A stretch of DNA of 64,000 nucleotides from Bog-473 sp963828825 (GCA_963828825.1 CAWHGF010000005.1:62001-126000), one strand, 5' to 3'. Positions 17,759-26,883 are shown, numbered from the stretch's first letter. A program made the numbers and translations. Notes: generated from the letters alone by a model not told the origin.

Positions 17759-19168
17759 TCAGATGGGCGCTCTCGACGCGACGAGAGGCCACGGACGCTC
17801 GAGCTCGACCACGCGAGCCAGGTCGAGGAGGAGTTGCTCGGCGTGTCGCCGCCCGATGATCTGCATGGAGACAGGGAGGCCGTCGACCAGGCCGATCGGG
17901 ATGGCGACCGCGGGGTTCCCGGTCGTGTTCGCGGGAATCGTCAGTGCGCCGTTGTTGCCGACTGCCGCCTCGAACCCGTATTCGGACACCAGGTCCACAC
18001 CGTCGATAGTGGTCGGCATCGGTCCTTGGGCGGCGAACGCCACGTCCGGGTTGGTGGCACAGATGATGAAGTCGACCTGCTCGAAGATCTCGGCCATCTG
18101 CACAATGATCTGGCGGCGGAACGCCTCGATGTTCTTGGCCGTGTCCAGGTTGAAGTGGTTCGTCGCGATGTTGGCTGCCAGCATGATCTCGGGCGTGAGC
18201 TCCGACTCACAGGCAGGGTAGAGGTCGCCCAGGCCGACGAGCAGGCTTGCCGTTCCGGCGAGGGCCCACTCGAGCCCGCCCCGGGGCAGCGCGATCGGCA
18301 CCTCAACCCGCTCGAGGCCGGCCTCCTTGATCAACAGACCGGCCGCCTCGTCCACCTTGTCCCGCACGGCCGACGCGACGATCGCCGCGCCGAGTTCGAC
18401 CGACACGGCGACGCGCTTTCCCGCGATGTCCTGCTGTCCCAGCCCGGCTTCCCAACCCTCGACCCGTGGCAGGGAGAAGGGGTCGTACTCGTCGGCGCCG
18501 TTGCAGGCGTCGAACCAGCGGGCGGTGTCCCGCACCGAGCGGGAGACACAGCCCATGACCGCGGTCAGCGGTTCGATCTCGGTGTGCGGGCCCTTGGAGA
18601 TTCGACCGAAGGTCGCCTTGAGGCCGAACAACCCAGTGAAGCCGGCCGGGATCCGGATGGAGCCACCGCCGTCACCGCCTGTGCACAAAGGAAGCAGTCC
18701 GCCCGAGACCGACGCGGCCGAACCGCCCGACGATCCACCCGGGGTCCGCTCAAGGTCGTAGGGGTTCGAGGTTGCCCCGTGCAGGCGGGTGTAGGTGCAG
18801 TTGATGCCGCCGAACTCCGATGCCGTCGTCTGGGCAGCGAGCACGGCACCGGCGGCCCGCAGGCGGACCGTCGTGGTGGCGTCATAGTCGGCGATGCGGT
18901 CCTTGAACACCAGTGACGCCTCGGTCTGTGGCCAGCCCTTGACCGGATCGAGCTCCTTGACCCCGATGGGCACGCCGCCGAACGGCAACTCGACATCAGC
19001 CGCCGCAGCTGCCTCCCGAGCCGGTTCCTCGTCGACGAAGCACACGGCGTTCAGCTTCGAATCCGCTATGGCGGCCAGCGATCCCTCGAGCGCCTCGGTG
19101 GGCGAGATCGTGCCCGCCCGGAAGGCGTCGACGAGGGAGCAGGCGTCTCCCATCCATGGTTCAGTCAC
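17759..19168 (-). CDS. Amidase (amidase signature family)
   Basis: 469-residue amidase-signature hydrolase. The Ser-cisSer-Lys catalytic set is visible: the lysine in PIGVKELDPVKGW, the glycine/serine-rich core TPGGSSGGSAASVSGGLLPL, and GGDGGGSIRIPAGFTGLFGL, which holds the nucleophile. It cleaves C-N bonds in amides, as in GatA and many detoxifying amidases. No gatB/gatC genes are nearby, so a catabolic role is more likely than tRNA amidation. About 270 bases without a visible gene separate it from the nuclease-like gene. Confidence 0.9.
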   Translation of the reverse strand: MTEPWMGDACSLVDAFRAGTISPTEALEGSLAAIADSKLNAVCFVDEEPAREAAAAADVELPFGGVPIGVKELDPVKGWPQTEASLVFKDRIADYDATTTVRLRAAGAVLAAQTTASEFGGINCTYTRLHGATSNPYDLERTPGGSSGGSAASVSGGLLPLCTGGDGGGSIRIPAGFTGLFGLKATFGRISKGPHTEIEPLTAVMGCVSRSVRDTARWFDACNGADEYDPFSLPRVEGWEAGLGQQDIAGKRVAVSVELGAAIVASAVRDKVDEAAGLLIKEAGLERVEVPIALPRGGLEWALAGTASLLVGLGDLYPACESELTPEIMLAANIATNHFNLDTAKNIEAFRRQIIVQMAEIFEQVDFIICATNPDVAFAAQGPMPTTIDGVDLVSEYGFEAAVGNNGALTIPANTTGNPAVAIPIGLVDGLPVSMQIIGRRHAEQLLLDLARVVELERPWPLVASRAPI

Positions 19169-19268
19169 GAACTGGAGACTACCGATCCGTCCGAACGGTC
19201 CTTCGGAGAGGCGATGAATTTGAGCATGTGCAGCTACCGGTCCACACGACCGTTCTTACGATGTACCC

Positions 19269-19802
19269 ATGATGCAGTCGTTTGCCGTCACGTTCGAGGC
19301 CGCCGGGAATGTCTGGGTCGCCACGATGGTCCAAACAGCCGGGGCGCCTGTTATCCCGGCTGAAAGTGCCGTCTTCAACGGGAAGTCATTGGCGGCCGTC
19401 GAGGAGAAGGTGAACACGTACTTGAGCGGTCTCGACCTCAGGGACTGGGTCACCTCGTACGACTTCGCGCCAGTTCTGCGGCCCGATCTGAGCCACCGGC
19501 TGAGTGAGGCGCAAGATACGATCGAAGAGGCCGAGGCGGCGGAGTATCGGAGAGTTCGGCTGACCTACGCCGCCATCAAAGGGCTCTCCGGTGCAGGGTT
19601 CACCATGCGGGACATCTCGGTCCTGTTGGGTGAATCCAAGACGGTGATCCAGCAGATCCTCAGAGTGGGGAAGGTCCTTGAGGGGGCTGGCGCCCTGTTT
19701 ATGGATGGACCCGCCCGCCTGGTATTCACCGAAGCACGCCGATGCCAACCTGTCGCCCGGCGCTCCTGTCGCCATAGACGTCGCATTCGAGATCATGTCT
19801 GA
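19269..19802 (+). CDS. Hypothetical protein with HTH-like segment (HicB-like N-terminus?)
   Basis: 177 residues. The N-terminal half (MMQSFAVTFEAAGNVWVATM, then a short helix with VEEKVNTYLSGLD) looks like a small alpha/beta HicB-type module. The middle holds LSGAGFTMRDISVLLGESKT and VIQQIL, a plausible helix-turn-helix. The last 25 residues are Arg-rich and overlap the start of the next gene. Taken with that gene it could form a regulator/effector pair. I do not recognise a named family, and the function is open. Confidence 0.6.
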   Translation: MMQSFAVTFEAAGNVWVATMVQTAGAPVIPAESAVFNGKSLAAVEEKVNTYLSGLDLRDWVTSYDFAPVLRPDLSHRLSEAQDTIEEAEAAEYRRVRLTYAAIKGLSGAGFTMRDISVLLGESKTVIQQILRVGKVLEGAGALFMDGPARLVFTEARRCQPVARRSCRHRRRIRDHV

Positions 19803-20238
19803 AACAGAGACGATATTTCCGCATGAGGTCGCACTCATAGAGCGACTGCCAGATCGTTTTCTCCGTCGTTATAACCAAGAATTCATGTCGACGTTCTCCT
19901 CAGTGGTGGAGGGCGTCTATGACGCCATCACGCGAGCCGACGTTGCGTGTATGTCGTCGGCTCCTGCCGAGGAGATCGCTCTGGCCGTTCTTGTTGCAGC
20001 AGCTCGTGATCATGTCATTCAGGTCATGCAGATGGGGTCACCGGCAGAACTTCGGGCCGATCTGAAGAGTCTGCTGGCGTTCCGGGAAGCCGTCAGCCGA
20101 GATCTCAACGTCGATTTCCTCTGGGGCCACCAGAACGACGGACTTGAAGAGGACCCCGAGACCATGCGCCGACCTGGCATCGACAAGCCTCTCCTGTTCG
20201 AGAACTGGTTTAAACACTATCGAGCGGGCGGCAACTAG
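19795..20238 (+). CDS. Hypothetical protein, 147 residues, coupled to upstream gene
   Basis: Soluble protein starting MSETETIFPHEVALIERLPD and ending KPLLFENWFKHYRAGGN. It is mainly helical by composition, with no membrane segment or motif I recognise. The ATG overlaps the end of the HTH-like gene by eight bases, so the pair is translated together. The frame is open further upstream, but the overlap point fits a start better. A strong hairpin covers its stop codon. Confidence 0.55.
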   Translation: MSETETIFPHEVALIERLPDRFLRRYNQEFMSTFSSVVEGVYDAITRADVACMSSAPAEEIALAVLVAAARDHVIQVMQMGSPAELRADLKSLLAFREAVSRDLNVDFLWGHQNDGLEEDPETMRRPGIDKPLLFENWFKHYRAGGN

Positions 20239-20251
20239 CCGCCCGCTCGAT
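20219..20251. terminator. Bidirectional hairpin across a stop codon
   Basis: ATCGAGCGGGCGGC, loop AACTA, and its exact 14-base complement. The loop contains part of the TAG stop of the plus-strand gene. It lies between that gene and the convergent ABC permease and could terminate both. The Arg-Ala-Gly-Gly end of the protein is encoded within the left arm. Confidence 0.68.
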
Positions 20252-20273
20252 CAGCCGTCCGGCTCGACGAGGC

Positions 20274-21131
20274 CTACTCCGTCGTTCGCTTCTTGAAGGA
20301 GTGCCCCGCCAGCGGGCAGGCCACGGCGAGGATCGCCACCGACCAGATCAGTGCCGCCTCGACCGGATGCTGCATCGGCCAGGCCTGCACCATGGCGGAG
20401 GGGTTCGGGTTGCCCCACAGGTCGCGGGCGCCCGCCACGACGGCGCTCACCGGGTTCCAGTTGGCGACGGCCTGGAGCCACCCCGGCATGTGCTGGGTCG
20501 GCACGAAGGCGTTGGACACGAACGTCAGTGGGAACAAGACGATGAAGCCGAACGAGCCGGCCGACTCCGGGCTCTTGGAGTTCAGTCCGACACAGGCGGA
20601 CACCCATGAAACGGCGTAGGCGAAGAACAGCAGCAGACCGAAACCGCCCACGACCGAGATGGCGCTCGAGCCGGGACGCCAACCGACCGCCAGCCCAGTC
20701 AGGATGACGATGGTGGCGCACAAGACGGAAGTCAGGAAGTCGGCCGCCGAGCGCCCGACCAGCACCGCCGAGCGCCACATGGGCAGCGTGCGGAAGCGGT
20801 CGATCATGCCCTCGTGCAGGTCGGTACTCAGCCCGATCGCCGTCCCCATGGTCGAGGTGGTCAGGTTCAGCGCCAGAATGCCGGCGAGCAAAAAGTCGAC
20901 ATATCTGCCGCCACCCGGGATCGGGATGGCGCCGCCGAAGATGTAGACGAACAGCACCGTGAACAGCAGCGGCTGGATCGTCACGTCCGAGAGCTGCATT
21001 GGCTCCCGGGAGATGTGCACCAGGTTGCGCCGGGTCATGGCCCAAATATCCGCCAGCGAACCGAGGAAACTCCCACCCGAATGCGGGCGGTCGAAACCGG
21101 TGCTCGACGGCATCGAGACAGCGGTCGTCAT
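20274..21131 (-). CDS. ABC-2 exporter permease (DrrB-like)
   Basis: 285-residue membrane protein with about six hydrophobic segments, such as VTIQPLLFTVLFVYIFGGAI and GFIVLFPLTFVSNAFVPTQH. The latter is the ABC-2 conserved loop before the last helices. The start codon overlaps the stop of the ATPase gene (ATGA). It forms an exporter with the gene at 21128-22192, probably controlled by the divergent TetR gene. Confidence 0.9.
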   Translation of the reverse strand: MTTAVSMPSSTGFDRPHSGGSFLGSLADIWAMTRRNLVHISREPMQLSDVTIQPLLFTVLFVYIFGGAIPIPGGGRYVDFLLAGILALNLTTSTMGTAIGLSTDLHEGMIDRFRTLPMWRSAVLVGRSAADFLTSVLCATIVILTGLAVGWRPGSSAISVVGGFGLLLFFAYAVSWVSACVGLNSKSPESAGSFGFIVLFPLTFVSNAFVPTQHMPGWLQAVANWNPVSAVVAGARDLWGNPNPSAMVQAWPMQHPVEAALIWSVAILAVACPLAGHSFKKRTTE

Positions 21132-22192
21132 GCGCGTACCCCTTCCAGTTCGTGACGGCCTTCGCCGGACCCGACGGGACCGGCGGAACCGGCAGCAACC
21201 GAGCCCGAGCCCGAGGCAGAGTCCGATTCGTCGCTCTCGGCGGCACCTTCTTCTTCAATGTGGTCGCCGGTGAGCGAGAAGAACACGTCGTCGAGCGACG
21301 GCTGCCGCACCTCGATGTTGTCCACCAGCACTCCCGCATCATCCAAGGCCCGCACGACCACCGTCGCCAGACCTGTGGACGAGTCCACTCCAGCACTCAG
21401 CGTCCGCCCGTCATCGCTCAGGGAGACCGGGCCCGACACCAGCGGTGCCATGGCCCCGACAGCGGAAGGGTGCGGCTCGGCCAAGGTCACTTCGAGGCGG
21501 GCACCCCGGCTCGCCTGCTTCAACTCCTGCGGCGTCCCGTGCGCAATGACCCGGCCGTGGTCGACCACGACGATGTCGTGGGCCAGCTCATCGGCCTCCT
21601 CGAGGTACTGCGTCGTCAGCAATACCGTGACGCCCTCGCCGAGCAGCTCCCGGATGGCCTCCCAGACCCGCAGCCGCGACGTCGGGTCCAACCCCGTCGT
21701 CGGCTCGTCCAGAAACAGCACCGGGGGACGGGTCATCAACGAGCCGGCCAGGTCCAGCCGCCGGCGCATGCCGCCCGAGTAGCCCTTGACCACGCGGTCG
21801 GCGGCGTCGGTCAGCTCGAACTGCGCCAGCAGCTCCTTGGCCCGGGCCCGGGACTCCGCCCGGCCCAGGTCCGACAGCTCACCGATCAGCACCAGGTTCT
21901 GGCGCCCCGTGAGCAGCTGGTCCAACGTCGCGTCCTGGGCAGCCACGCCGATGTGCCGGCGTACCTCGGCCGGGTGGCGCAGAACGTCGATGCCGGCCAC
22001 CGTCGCCGACCCCGAATCGGGTCGGGCCAGCGTGGTCAGCACCCGCACGGCGGTCGTCTTCCCGGCGCCGTTCGGGCCGAGCAGGCCGAGGATGGTGCCG
22101 GCCGGCACCGCGATGTCGACACCCGCCAGCGCCTGAGTCTCCCCGTAGCGCTTCGTCAGTCCCTCCGCCTGGATCATGAGGTCAGTACCCAT
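21128..22192 (-). CDS. ABC exporter ATPase (DrrA-like)
   Basis: About 354 residues. Walker A is GPNGAGKTTAVRV, the signature YSGGMRRRLDLAG, Walker B LFLDEPTTGLDP and the H-loop region TTQYLEEAD. RQPSLDDVFFSLTG marks the DrrA tail, followed by a Ser/Gly/Glu-rich low-complexity end. I prefer the ATG at 22192 over the one at 22198 because AAGGA lies six bases before it. An operator-like inverted repeat overlaps the start region, implying repression by the adjacent TetR protein. Confidence 0.9.
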   Translation of the reverse strand: MGTDLMIQAEGLTKRYGETQALAGVDIAVPAGTILGLLGPNGAGKTTAVRVLTTLARPDSGSATVAGIDVLRHPAEVRRHIGVAAQDATLDQLLTGRQNLVLIGELSDLGRAESRARAKELLAQFELTDAADRVVKGYSGGMRRRLDLAGSLMTRPPVLFLDEPTTGLDPTSRLRVWEAIRELLGEGVTVLLTTQYLEEADELAHDIVVVDHGRVIAHGTPQELKQASRGARLEVTLAEPHPSAVGAMAPLVSGPVSLSDDGRTLSAGVDSSTGLATVVVRALDDAGVLVDNIEVRQPSLDDVFFSLTGDHIEEEGAAESDESDSASGSGSVAAGSAGPVGSGEGRHELEGVRA

Positions 22193-22198
22193 AGACAT

Positions 22199-22293
22199 CC
22201 TTACCGGTCGTTAAGTAGACTGCTGTCCAAGGGCAGCGTAAGCTATCTACTTACCTGCCGTCAAGTAGGTAAGGTCACAATTCACCGGTAAGG
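22199..22293. promoter_or_regulatory. Operator cluster between ABC exporter and TetR gene
   Basis: An AT-richer stretch holds nested inverted repeats: CTACTT (22247)/AAGTAG (22263); CTTACCT (22250)/AGGTAAG (22267); and an outer pair CCTTACCGG (22199)/CCGGTAAGG (22285). CGTTAAGTAG (22209) echoes CGTCAAGTAG. This is what repeated binding sites of a TetR dimer between divergent genes look like. Confidence 0.6.
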
Positions 22294-22304
22294 TGCAGGA
22301 CGAG

Positions 22305-22515
22305 ATGAACAAGATCGCCAATAACAAGGCCAAGACACCGCAGAGCCAGGACACGTGACGCAGACCGCCGACGACCAGGCGCGGGCCGCAGCAGAACAAG
22401 CAGAAGAAGACGCCATCGGCGAGCTCGAGGCCGTGATCGGCGACGAGCCCGACATCGGGCCGCTCTCCGACCCCCTCCCCCCGCCAGACCAGCCGGCAAA
22501 GCCCTCCCGCCCCTT
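22305..22515 (+). other. Short leader ORF and acidic coding stretch upstream of TetR
   Basis: A 17-codon ORF (MNKIANNKAKTPQSQDT) begins after AGGACGAG at 22305. Its TGA overlaps a GTG at 22355 (GTGA). From there a frame reads MTQTADDQARAAAEQAEEDA, IGELEAVIGDEPDIGPL and a Pro-rich end. It passes the TetR start in another frame. One missing base in the C-run near 22478 would fuse it to TetR as an acidic N-terminal extension of about 50 residues. The alternatives are real leader peptides or chance frames. Confidence 0.4.
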
Positions 22516-23076
22516 GTGGACGCCAAGTCCGACACCCGCCAGCGCATCCTCGATGTGGCGCTCGACCTCTTCACCGAGCAGGGCTACGACGGCACCAGCC
22601 TGCGCGAGATCGCCGAGCAGCTGGGCGTCACCAAGGCGGCCCTCTACTACCACTTCGAATCGAAGGAAGACATCCTCATGGCGCTGCACATGCGCATCCA
22701 CGACTTCGGTCGGGAGGCGCTGATGCTGATCGGGGAGGGGCCGGTCACGCTGGAGCTGTGGGGGGAGCTGCTCGATCAGATCGTCGGCGAGATGCTGGCC
22801 CAGCGCAAGCTCTTCCTCATGCACGAGCGCAACCAGGCTGTGATGGAGAAGCTCCACCGCGAGGACCACGACGCCGAGCACGAGGACATCCAGAACCAGT
22901 TCCGCCGGGTCCTGGGCGACGAGCGGGTGCCGGTGCGGGACCGGGTGCGCATGGCGGCGGCCTTCGGCGTGGTCTTCTCGAGCATCTTCCTCGGCGACGT
23001 GTCCTTCGATTCGGCGCCCAGGGAGGATTTGGAGGTCATGCTCCGCGACATCCTCCACGACGTCCTCCGAGGATGA
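22516..23076 (+). CDS. TetR/AcrR family transcriptional regulator
   Basis: 186 residues from a GTG start. The HTH is textbook TetR: TRQRILDVALDLFTEQGYDG, then TSLREIAEQLGVTKAALYYH. The C-terminal ligand-binding domain is helical. It is divergent from the ABC exporter and separated from it by repeated inverted motifs, so it most likely represses the pump and itself. No ribosome site precedes this start; the true protein may begin upstream through a frame break. Confidence 0.85.
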   Translation: MDAKSDTRQRILDVALDLFTEQGYDGTSLREIAEQLGVTKAALYYHFESKEDILMALHMRIHDFGREALMLIGEGPVTLELWGELLDQIVGEMLAQRKLFLMHERNQAVMEKLHREDHDAEHEDIQNQFRRVLGDERVPVRDRVRMAAAFGVVFSSIFLGDVSFDSAPREDLEVMLRDILHDVLRG

Positions 23077-23130
23077 CGGGACGGGTCCGCCGGGCAAAAC
23101 CCCAGCCCCGGCTGGCTACAGTTCGTCCTA

Positions 23131-23938
23131 GTGACTGACACCCCAGCAGGCATGCCGCACGAGCACCCCTTCACGATCGCCATCGACGTGGGCGGCACCG
23201 GCCTTAAGGCCGACGTCCTCGACAAGGACGGTGTGGCCGTGGCGGGGCGGGTGCGGGTGCCCACGACCTATCCCATGCCGCCCCACGAGCTGGTCCACAC
23301 GCTGACGAAGCTCGTGGCCAAGCTGCCCGAGGGAGATCGCGTCTCGTGCGGCTTCCCCGGCATGGTCCGCCAGGGACACGTCCTCAGCGCGCCACACTTC
23401 GTCCTCACGAAGGGCCCGGGCACCAAGACCGATCCCCAGCTGTTCGCGGCATGGTCGGACTTCGACCTGGCTGTCGCCCTCAGCGAGTCCATCGGCAAGC
23501 CGTGCCGCGTCGCCAACGACGCCGATGTCCAGGGCCTGGCCGTCGTCAAGGGCAAGGGCTTCGAGGCGGTGATCACGCTCGGGACGGGCTTCGGCACGGC
23601 GTTCTTCATGGACGGCAGCCTCATGCCCCATCTGGAGTTCTCGCACCTGGAGTTCCGCAAGGGGGAGACCTTTAACGAGCAGATCGGCGAGGCGGCACGC
23701 AAGAAGGCCGGGGACGAGAGCTGGAACAGGCGGCGTCCGCAAGACCATCGCCTATCTCGATGCGCTGTGCTTCTTCGACCACCTCTACATCGGCGGCGGC
23801 AACGCCGGTCGGGTCAACCGGCGCGACCTCGGCGACGTGCTCGAGCGCATCACCGTGGTGGACAACAGCGCGGGCATCCTCGGTGGGATCAAGCTCTGGG
23901 AGGGCCAGCACGTCGGCGTCGAGGGGGGACCACAATGA
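23131..23938 (+). CDS. ROK-family sugar kinase, polyphosphate-glucokinase-like (one frameshift)
   Basis: ROK/ppgK-type kinase, about 268 residues if repaired. The phosphate-binding start is AIDVGGTGLKADVLDKDGVA, the sugar/ATP segments VANDADVQGLAV and ITLGTGFGTAFFMDG, and the C-terminal part HLYIGGGNAGRVNRRDL. One extra base near 23730 shifts the frame; correcting it joins the region before KTIAYLDALCFFDHL. PPGK enzymes phosphorylate glucose with polyphosphate or ATP. Its stop overlaps the P450 start (ATGA), an odd pairing. Confidence 0.8.
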
Positions 23939-25137
23939 CCGCGGTCGACACCGAGCCGCTTGCTTGGGACCCGCTCAACGAGAAGTACAAGGCCGACCCG
24001 CACGCCATCTGGAAGCGCCTGCGCGACGAGCAGCCGCTCTATTACAACGAGGAGCTCGACTTCTATGCCGTGAGCCGCTTTGCCGAGGTCGACGCCTTCA
24101 GCCGCGATCCGAAGACGTTCGTCTCCTCGCACGGCACGGTGCTCGAGATGATCACAGCGGACCCGATCGACATGCAGATGATGATCTTCATGGACCCGCC
24201 GGAGCACACCCGCTACCGGCGCCTGGTCTCCAAGACCTTCACGCCGCGCCGCATGAAACTCCTCGAGGAGGACATCCGCACGCTTTGCGCCAACCTGCTC
24301 GACGGCCTGGTCGGCCGCAACTCCTTCGACTACGTGCAGGACTTCGGTGCCCGCGTGCCCGCCTACGTGATCGCCGCCCTCTTGGGCGTCCCGCCCGAGG
24401 ACCGCGACATGGTTCGGGGTTGGATCGACGAGTCATTCCACCTCGACCCCGAGACCGGCATGTCGAACGACATTTCCGCCGCCGCCATGTTCAGCTTCAT
24501 GGACTACCTTGGCAAGACGCTGGCCGATCGGCAGACCAACCCGTGCGACGACATGTTCACCGACCTCGTCAACATGGAGATCACCGAAGAGGACGGCGTG
24601 CCCCGCCGGCTGACGCTCGAGCAGGCCGTCAACTTCGCCGCCCTCATCGGCAGCGCCGGCACCGAGACGGTGGCCCGCATGCTTGGGTGGGCTGCCTTGG
24701 CGCTCGACAACAACCCCGACCAGCGGGCCGAGCTCGTGGCCGACGCCGGCCTGATCCCCAACGCCGTCGAAGAGATCCTGCGTTACGAAGCACCCTCGCC
24801 CGTGCAGAGCCGCTGGTGCACCGCCGACGTCGAGGTGCACGGCGGGACGATCCCCGCCAACTCGAAGGTCGTGATGATCACCGGCTCAGCCGGCCGGGAC
24901 GAGCGGGCCTACCCGGACGCCGACACCTTCGACATCCACCGGAAGTTCGACCACCACTTGTCCTTCGGGTACGGCATCCACTTCTGCCTCGGCGCCGCGC
25001 TGGCACGGACCGAGGGGCGAATTGCCCTCGAGGAGACCTTCAAGCGCTTCCCCGAGTGGTCGGTGGACATGGCCGGCGCGGTGCCCCTCTACACCAGCAC
25101 CGTGCGGGGCTACACCAAGCTGCCGATCAGCGTCTGA
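23935..25137 (+). CDS. Cytochrome P450
   Basis: 400-residue soluble class I P450. The I-helix oxygen-binding motif is IGSAGTETVARMLGW, the ExxR motif is in EEILRYEAP, and the heme-cysteine loop LSFGYGIHFCLGAALAR places the thiolate Cys near residue 350. It needs ferredoxin and a reductase, neither of which is adjacent. The start overlaps the kinase stop by four bases, so the two genes are co-translated. The resemblance is to broad actinobacterial P450s acting on steroids, terpenes or xenobiotics; the substrate is unknown. Confidence 0.93.
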   Translation: MTAVDTEPLAWDPLNEKYKADPHAIWKRLRDEQPLYYNEELDFYAVSRFAEVDAFSRDPKTFVSSHGTVLEMITADPIDMQMMIFMDPPEHTRYRRLVSKTFTPRRMKLLEEDIRTLCANLLDGLVGRNSFDYVQDFGARVPAYVIAALLGVPPEDRDMVRGWIDESFHLDPETGMSNDISAAAMFSFMDYLGKTLADRQTNPCDDMFTDLVNMEITEEDGVPRRLTLEQAVNFAALIGSAGTETVARMLGWAALALDNNPDQRAELVADAGLIPNAVEEILRYEAPSPVQSRWCTADVEVHGGTIPANSKVVMITGSAGRDERAYPDADTFDIHRKFDHHLSFGYGIHFCLGAALARTEGRIALEETFKRFPEWSVDMAGAVPLYTSTVRGYTKLPISV

Positions 25138-25198
25138 CGCCGCTGGCCGCCTTGGCGTCGCCTGGCGGTGGTTGGCGTCTCGGTCTGCTCACTAGTCG

Positions 25199-26665
25199 TT
25201 ACCACCAGCGTCGCGGTGGCGCGCTCACGGTGTAACCCGCGGGCGGAAGGCTCGACGCGGGCACCCCGGTCGCGACGGGGTGAAAGCCCGGGGAACCCGA
25301 CGTTGCCGGTAGAGGACCCACGAACGGGTTGAGCGGGGCCGCCAGGGTGGGAGGCTCGGCGAAGGCCGGCCTGTCGAAATCGAAGAACTCGAACATGTTG
25401 GTGGCGTTGGCGTCACGGTATGTCATGGCCGGCAGGTTCCACTTCGTCTCCATGAACTTCAACAAGCTGGTGTGGTCGTGGACGACGTGGGACACGAAGT
25501 CTCGCCGGGCAAACGGCGAGATGACGACGCAGGGGACCCGAAAGCCGGTTTGGTCATAACCACCAGGCTGGTCCGGGGGAACGGTGATCTCCGGCGGCAC
25601 GTCGTCCGGCCGGACGGCGGGTTGGGGCGACACGTGGTCGTACCATCCCCCGTGCTCGTCGTAGACGAGGAACATCGCGGTGCGGGACCAATTGGGAGAC
25701 GCCAGGACGGCACCGATGATCCGGGTGGCGAAGGCCTCGCCGATGGAGATGTCGCCGTCCTCCTCTGAGTAGTTGGTGTACGGGTCGACGAGCGAGAACT
25801 GGGGGAGCTGGCCCGCGGCGGCGTCGCTCAGGAATTGGTTGATGGGCGCCATCTTTCCGTCGGTCTGGTTGTCGACGTACTCGGGGAGGAAGAGCGCCGC
25901 CGTGGGCAGGTCCGGGTAGTAGTCCCTCCAGGTGATGTCGTAGGTGTTCAGCCGGTCGAAGATGGTCCCGTTGGGTGCATCCGTGCTGGAGATGCCCGTG
26001 GCGTTCGTCGACACATCACCCAGGGCCGTCGCAGCAATCAGGAAGCGGCGATTCGGGTAGGTCTGCGCCATGACCGAGCAGAAGTAGCGATCTCCGATGG
26101 GGAACTGCGAGGCCAGCGAGTAATAGAAGGGGAGCTCCGCGCCCGTGAAGTGACCCATTGACGCCGGCCCGCAGGTCTGGGCGAAGCCGGAGTTCGTGCC
26201 ACCGGCCCAGCACAGGTGGGAGGCGTCCCAGCTCTGGCTGATCTGGGAGCCGGTCGGCGTGGCGGTGTTCGGCATCGGAAAGGAGAGGATGTAGTCACCG
26301 TCGGGTCCGGGGTTGTAGTTGAGAGGCGACCCGTTCCGGCCGAACGAAAGCCCGTCGCCGCGGCCGAGCACGCCGAAATGGTCATCGAAAGAGTGGTTCT
26401 CCATCATGAGGATGACCACGTGCTCAATGGCGGGCAGCGTGTCGGTGCCGGGCGGGAGATGAGGGTAGGGCAGGCTGCCCGGCGGGAGCAGCTGCCCGCC
26501 GGGCCCGAGGCCGGCCGCGCCCGAGGGCGCCCTGCCGTTCGGGAGCACGGCCGAGTACGGGACTCCGCTGGCGCCTGCGCCATTGCTCAGGCCGGCGACG
26601 GCGGCTCCTGTCGCCGCCGCGCCACCGAGGAGCGCCCGTCGTCCGAATCTGCGAACTTCACCCAT
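25199..26665 (-). CDS. Tat-exported phosphoesterase (phospholipase C/acid phosphatase family)
   Basis: 488-residue secreted enzyme of the PF04185 phosphoesterase family. It begins MGEVRRFGRRALLGGAAATG, a twin-arginine-like signal followed by a hydrophobic stretch. The active-site/metal segment is IEHVVILMMENHSFDDHFGV, and later metal ligands lie in FLVYDEHGGWYDHV and HVVHDHTSLLKF. Such enzymes hydrolyse phospholipids or other phosphoesters outside the cell. The ATG at the twin-arginine start is preferred over longer frames upstream. It is divergent from the tRNA-Arg gene. Confidence 0.88.
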   Translation of the reverse strand: MGEVRRFGRRALLGGAAATGAAVAGLSNGAGASGVPYSAVLPNGRAPSGAAGLGPGGQLLPPGSLPYPHLPPGTDTLPAIEHVVILMMENHSFDDHFGVLGRGDGLSFGRNGSPLNYNPGPDGDYILSFPMPNTATPTGSQISQSWDASHLCWAGGTNSGFAQTCGPASMGHFTGAELPFYYSLASQFPIGDRYFCSVMAQTYPNRRFLIAATALGDVSTNATGISSTDAPNGTIFDRLNTYDITWRDYYPDLPTAALFLPEYVDNQTDGKMAPINQFLSDAAAGQLPQFSLVDPYTNYSEEDGDISIGEAFATRIIGAVLASPNWSRTAMFLVYDEHGGWYDHVSPQPAVRPDDVPPEITVPPDQPGGYDQTGFRVPCVVISPFARRDFVSHVVHDHTSLLKFMETKWNLPAMTYRDANATNMFEFFDFDRPAFAEPPTLAAPLNPFVGPLPATSGSPGFHPVATGVPASSLPPAGYTVSAPPRRWW

Positions 26666-26809
26666 GCGACTCAACGTACTGACTCTGCGCAGCACATGAC
26701 GGGTCCTCGGAACGGCAACATACCCACGTGGCGGCCACACTGCTCTGATCAGCAGATTGGCGTCAGTCGGGCGCGTCCGAGGTCCGATAGACTGCTTCGT
26801 CTTAACCCA

Positions 26810-26883
26810 GCGCTCGTAGCTCAACGGACTAGAGCATCTGACTACGGATCAGAAGGTTGGGGGTTCGAATCCCTCCGAGCGCG
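26810..26883 (+). tRNA. tRNA-Arg (anticodon ACG), integration target
   Basis: Complete cloverleaf. The acceptor GCGCTCG (26810-26816) pairs with CGAGCGC (26876-26882); the D-arm is GCTC/GAGC, the anticodon stem TCTGA/TCAGA with loop CTACGGA, and the T-loop TTCGAAT. CCA is not encoded. The 3' half from 26842 is the left attachment site of an integrated element; the copy at 35295 restores the sequence on the far side. Confidence 0.95.

Noticed and set aside
16308..18221. 637-codon plus-strand open frame
   Set aside because: Shadow of the DUF4268 gene and the amidase on the other strand.
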